From the NCBI GenBank assembly GCA_963971285.1, contig OZ020255.1, forward strand, positions 7,068,001-7,132,000: a stretch of DNA of 64,000 bases, read 5' to 3'. Below the pieces are notes generated by a model. The model saw nothing but the letters and a program-made list of their open reading frames with translations, had not been told where the DNA came from and ran no database searches. The translations under genes and the position numbers were made by a program. Each line of letters starts with the position of its first letter. Position 1 is the first letter of the stretch. The DNA comes from Astropecten irregularis (lineage: Eukaryota; Echinodermata; Asteroidea; Paxillosida; Astropectinidae). Positions 61,791 to 64,000 of the stretch are shown piece after piece.

Positions 61791-61938
61791 TGCGCGCTAT
61801 CTTCCTCATAGGTCGATATGACTACCGGGAACCATTTCAACAAGAAAAACTCCAATCAACTTGTCATGGAAGGATTTTTGTGTAATTTAAGGCCATTTTT
61901 TTTCAGATTTTAGCCCAAAAACTGACTTTTTTCAGAAA
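61791..61938. repeat. Shortened array-2 monomer (148 bp) lacking the ATGTGG hairpin
   Basis: Successive TGCGCGC landmarks here are only 148 bp apart. The sequence runs GGCCATTTTTTTTCAG into ATTTTAGCCC, so about 48 bp is missing, including the whole ATGTGGTCCCCCACAT box. The junction lies in T-rich DNA, consistent with a slippage or microhomology deletion. Confidence 0.82.
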
Positions 61939-62879
61939 TGCGCGCTATCTTCCTCATAGGTCGCTGTGACTACCGGGAACCATTTCAAACAAGGAAAATG
62001 CTAATGAACTTGTCATGGAAGGATTTTTGTTTAATTTGAGGCCATTTTGTTCGTGACTGAAACTTCAAAAATTTTATGTGGTCCCCCACATGAGTTTTTT
62101 CGATTTTTGCCCCAAAACTGACTTTTTTCAGAAATGCGCGCAATCTCCTTCATAGTTAGCTATGAATACCAGGAACCATTTCGAGCAAGAAAAATGCCAA
62201 TCAACTTGTCATGGAAGGATTTTGGTGTAATTTGAGGCCATTTTGTTTGTGACTGAAACTTCAAAAATTTTATGTGGTCCCCCACATGAGTTTTTTTTAT
62301 TTTTGCCCAAAAACTGACTTTTTTCAGAAATGCGCGCTATCTTCCTCATAGGTCGCTATGACTACCAGGAACCATTTCGAACAAGAAAAATGCCAATCAA
62401 CTTGTCATGGAAGGATTTTTGTGTAATTTGAGGCCATTTTGTTTGTGAGTGAAACTTCAAAAATTGTATGTGGTCCCCCACATGAGTTTTTTCGATTTTT
62501 GCCCCAAAACTGACTTTTTTCAGAAATGCGCGCTATCTTCCTCATAGGTCGCTATGACTACCGGGAACCATTTCGAACAAGAAAAACTCCAATCAACTTG
62601 TCATGGAAGGATTTTTGTGTAATTTGAGGCCATTTTGTTCGTGACTGAAACTTCAAAAATTTTATGTGGTCCCCCACATGAGTTTTTTTAATTTTTGCCC
62701 CAAAACTGACTTTTTTCAGAAATGCGCGCTATCTTCCTCATAGGTCGATATGACTACCGGGAACCATTTCGAACAAGAAAAACTCCAATCAACTTGTCAT
62801 GGAAGGATTTTTGTGTAATTTGAGGCCATTTTGTTTGTGAGTGAAACTTCAAAAATTTTATGTGGTCCCCCACACGAGT

Positions 62880-63900
62880 TTTTTAGATTTTTGCCCAAAA
62901 ACTGACTTTTTTCAGAAATGCGCGCAATCTCCTTCATAGTTAGCTATGAATACCAGGAACCATTTCGAGCAAGAAAAATGCCAATCAACTTGTCATGGAA
63001 GGATTTTTGTGTAATTTGAGGCCATTTTGTTTGTGAGTGAAACTTCAAAAATTGTATGTGGTCCCCCACATGAGTTTTTTAGATTTTTGCCCCAAAACTG
63101 ACTTTTTTCAGAAATGCGCGCTATCTTCCTCATAGGTCGCTATGACTACCGGGAACCATTTCGAACAAGAAAAACTCCAATCAACTTGTCATGGAAGGAT
63201 TTTTGTGTAATTTGAGGCCATTTTGTTCGTGACTGAAACTTCAAAAATTTTATGTGGTCCCCCACATGAGTTTTTTTAATTTTTGCCCCAAAACTGACTT
63301 TTTTCAGAAATGCGCGCTATCTTCCTCATAGGTCGCTGTGACTACCGGGAACCATTTCAAACAAGGAAAATGCTAATGAACTTGTCATGGAAGGATTTTT
63401 GTTTAATTTGAGGCCATTTTGGTCGTGACTGAAACTTCAAAAATTTTATGTGGTCCCCCACATGAGTTTTTTCGATTTTTGCCCAAAAACTGACTTTTTT
63501 CAGAAATGCGCGCAATCTCCTTCATAGTTAGCTATGAATACCAGGAACCATTTCGAGCAAGAAAAATGCCAATCAACTTGTCATGGAAGGATTTTTGTGT
63601 AATTTGAGGCCATTTTGTTTGTGAGTGAAACTTCAAAAATTGTATGTGGTCCCCCACATGAGTTTTTTAGATTTTTGCCCCAAAACTGACTTTTTTCAGA
63701 AATGCGCGCTATCTTCCTCATAGGTCGCTATGACTACCGGGAACCATTTCGAACAAGAAAAACTCCAATCAACTTGTCATGGAAGGATTTTTGTGTAATT
63801 TGAGGCCATTTTGTTCGTGACTGAAACTTCAAACATTTTATGTGGTCCCCCACATGAGTTTTTTTAATTTTTGCCCCAAAACTGACTTTTTTCAGAAATG
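62880..63900. repeat. Array-2 three-monomer repeat, offset 588 bp
   Basis: About 62,880-63,310 recurs at about 63,468-63,900. It carries GCGCGCAATCTCCTTC with ATAGTTAGCTATGAATACC, TTCGAGCAAG and AAATTGTATGTGG. The same AGTTAGCTATG/TTCGAGCAAG variant also occurs near 62,153 and, in part, in the first monomer of the array near 48,071. Confidence 0.78.
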
Positions 63901-64000
63901 CGCGCTATCTTCCTCATAGGTCGATATGACTACCGGGAACCATTTCGAACAAGAAAAACTCCAATCAACTTGTCATGGAAGGATTTTTGTGTAATTTTAG

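Larger units (their letters stand above)
47982..64000. repeat. Satellite array 2 (~196 bp monomer)
   Basis: About 82 head-to-tail monomers of 195-198 bp in one orientation. Recurrent landmarks are ATGTGGTCCCCCACAT, ACTGACTTTTTTCAG, AAATGCGCGCTATCTTCC, GGAACCATTTCGAACAAG, CTTGTCATGGAAGGATTTTT and TTTGAGGCCATTTTGT. No similarity to the array-1 monomer is visible. Array 2 starts at about 47,982 with monomers carrying GAAAAACCGATGTGG, CAATTTTGGCC and AGTTAGCTATG variants, and runs past the right edge. Open frames of 60-80 codons in some monomers are not kept across the array, and 196 is not a multiple of three, so they are treated as chance. Each monomer has the short inverted repeat ATGTGG-TCCC-CCACAT. 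Confidence 0.97.

Noticed and set aside
1..64000. CENP-B box (TTCG, four bases, A, two bases, CGGG) in either satellite
   Set aside because: TTCG cores occur (ATTTCGTGCAAG in array 1; ATTTCGAACAAG in array 2) but are not followed by CGGG. On the minus strand of array 2, TTCG and CCGG are present but with the wrong spacing.
47982..64000. Pol III internal promoter (B box-like GTTCGAAATGG on the minus strand of array 2)
   Set aside because: Only a partial match, and there is no A box upstream in the right order, so a tRNA- or SINE-derived origin is not supported.
47982..64000. Splice-acceptor-like CTGACTTTTTTCAG in every array-2 monomer
   Set aside because: The CTGAC is too close to the AG for a branch point and no exon-like frame follows. 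It is simply part of the repeat.

Overview
This window is almost entirely tandemly repeated, non-coding DNA from a eukaryote, probably a metazoan. I found no supportable complete gene, no tRNA or rRNA and no CRISPR array. Evidence for a eukaryote: two long satellite arrays with irregular higher-order structure, a non-coding DNA transposon flanked by a TA duplication, GT/AG splice-like signals in the only unique DNA, and AT-rich spacer. Palindromes such as GTAGGCCTAC and TACATGTA, and the motif GAGGGCGCTATTTTGT, remind me of marine invertebrate deuterostome genomes (echinoderm, hemichordate, cephalochordate). That is an impression, not an identification.

Layout. (1) Positions 1-45,830: satellite array 1, about 200 head-to-tail copies of a 216-220 bp monomer, all in one orientation and continuing past the left edge. 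It carries nested higher-order duplications of 2 to 19 monomers: offsets of about 4,150, 3,297, 3,702, 3,061, 1,972, 864/867, 2,375 and 1,302 bp. (2) Positions 34,381-36,483: a 2.1 kb AT-rich non-autonomous DNA transposon inserted inside array 1, with CACTGTTA ends and a TA target duplication. Related uninterrupted monomers show the empty site. (3) Positions 45,831-47,981: a 2.15 kb single-copy island. It holds a threefold GAGGGCGCTATTTTGT module just upstream of an ATG with a good splice donor (possible first exon), a 24 bp palindrome, a small acidic exon-like segment and an imperfect hairpin with arms of about 33 bp. (4) Positions 47,982-64,000: satellite array 2, about 82 copies of an unrelated ~196 bp monomer, continuing past the right edge. 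It has its own duplications (offsets of about 3,342, 3,931, 3,735, 1,960, 588 and 393 bp).

Nothing here works as a gene system. The monomers of array 1 contain recurring open frames of about 61 codons (+) and 62-63 codons (-), but these begin at TTG rather than ATG, and most monomer lengths are not multiples of three. They are by-products of the repeat. The biological interest lies in satellite evolution: linked monomer haplotypes, a variable poly-T linker box, dateable unequal-exchange blocks, a datable transposon insertion, and two unrelated satellites on either side of a small unique island. This is what pericentromeric, centromeric or other heterochromatic DNA can look like, but sequence alone cannot show centromere function.
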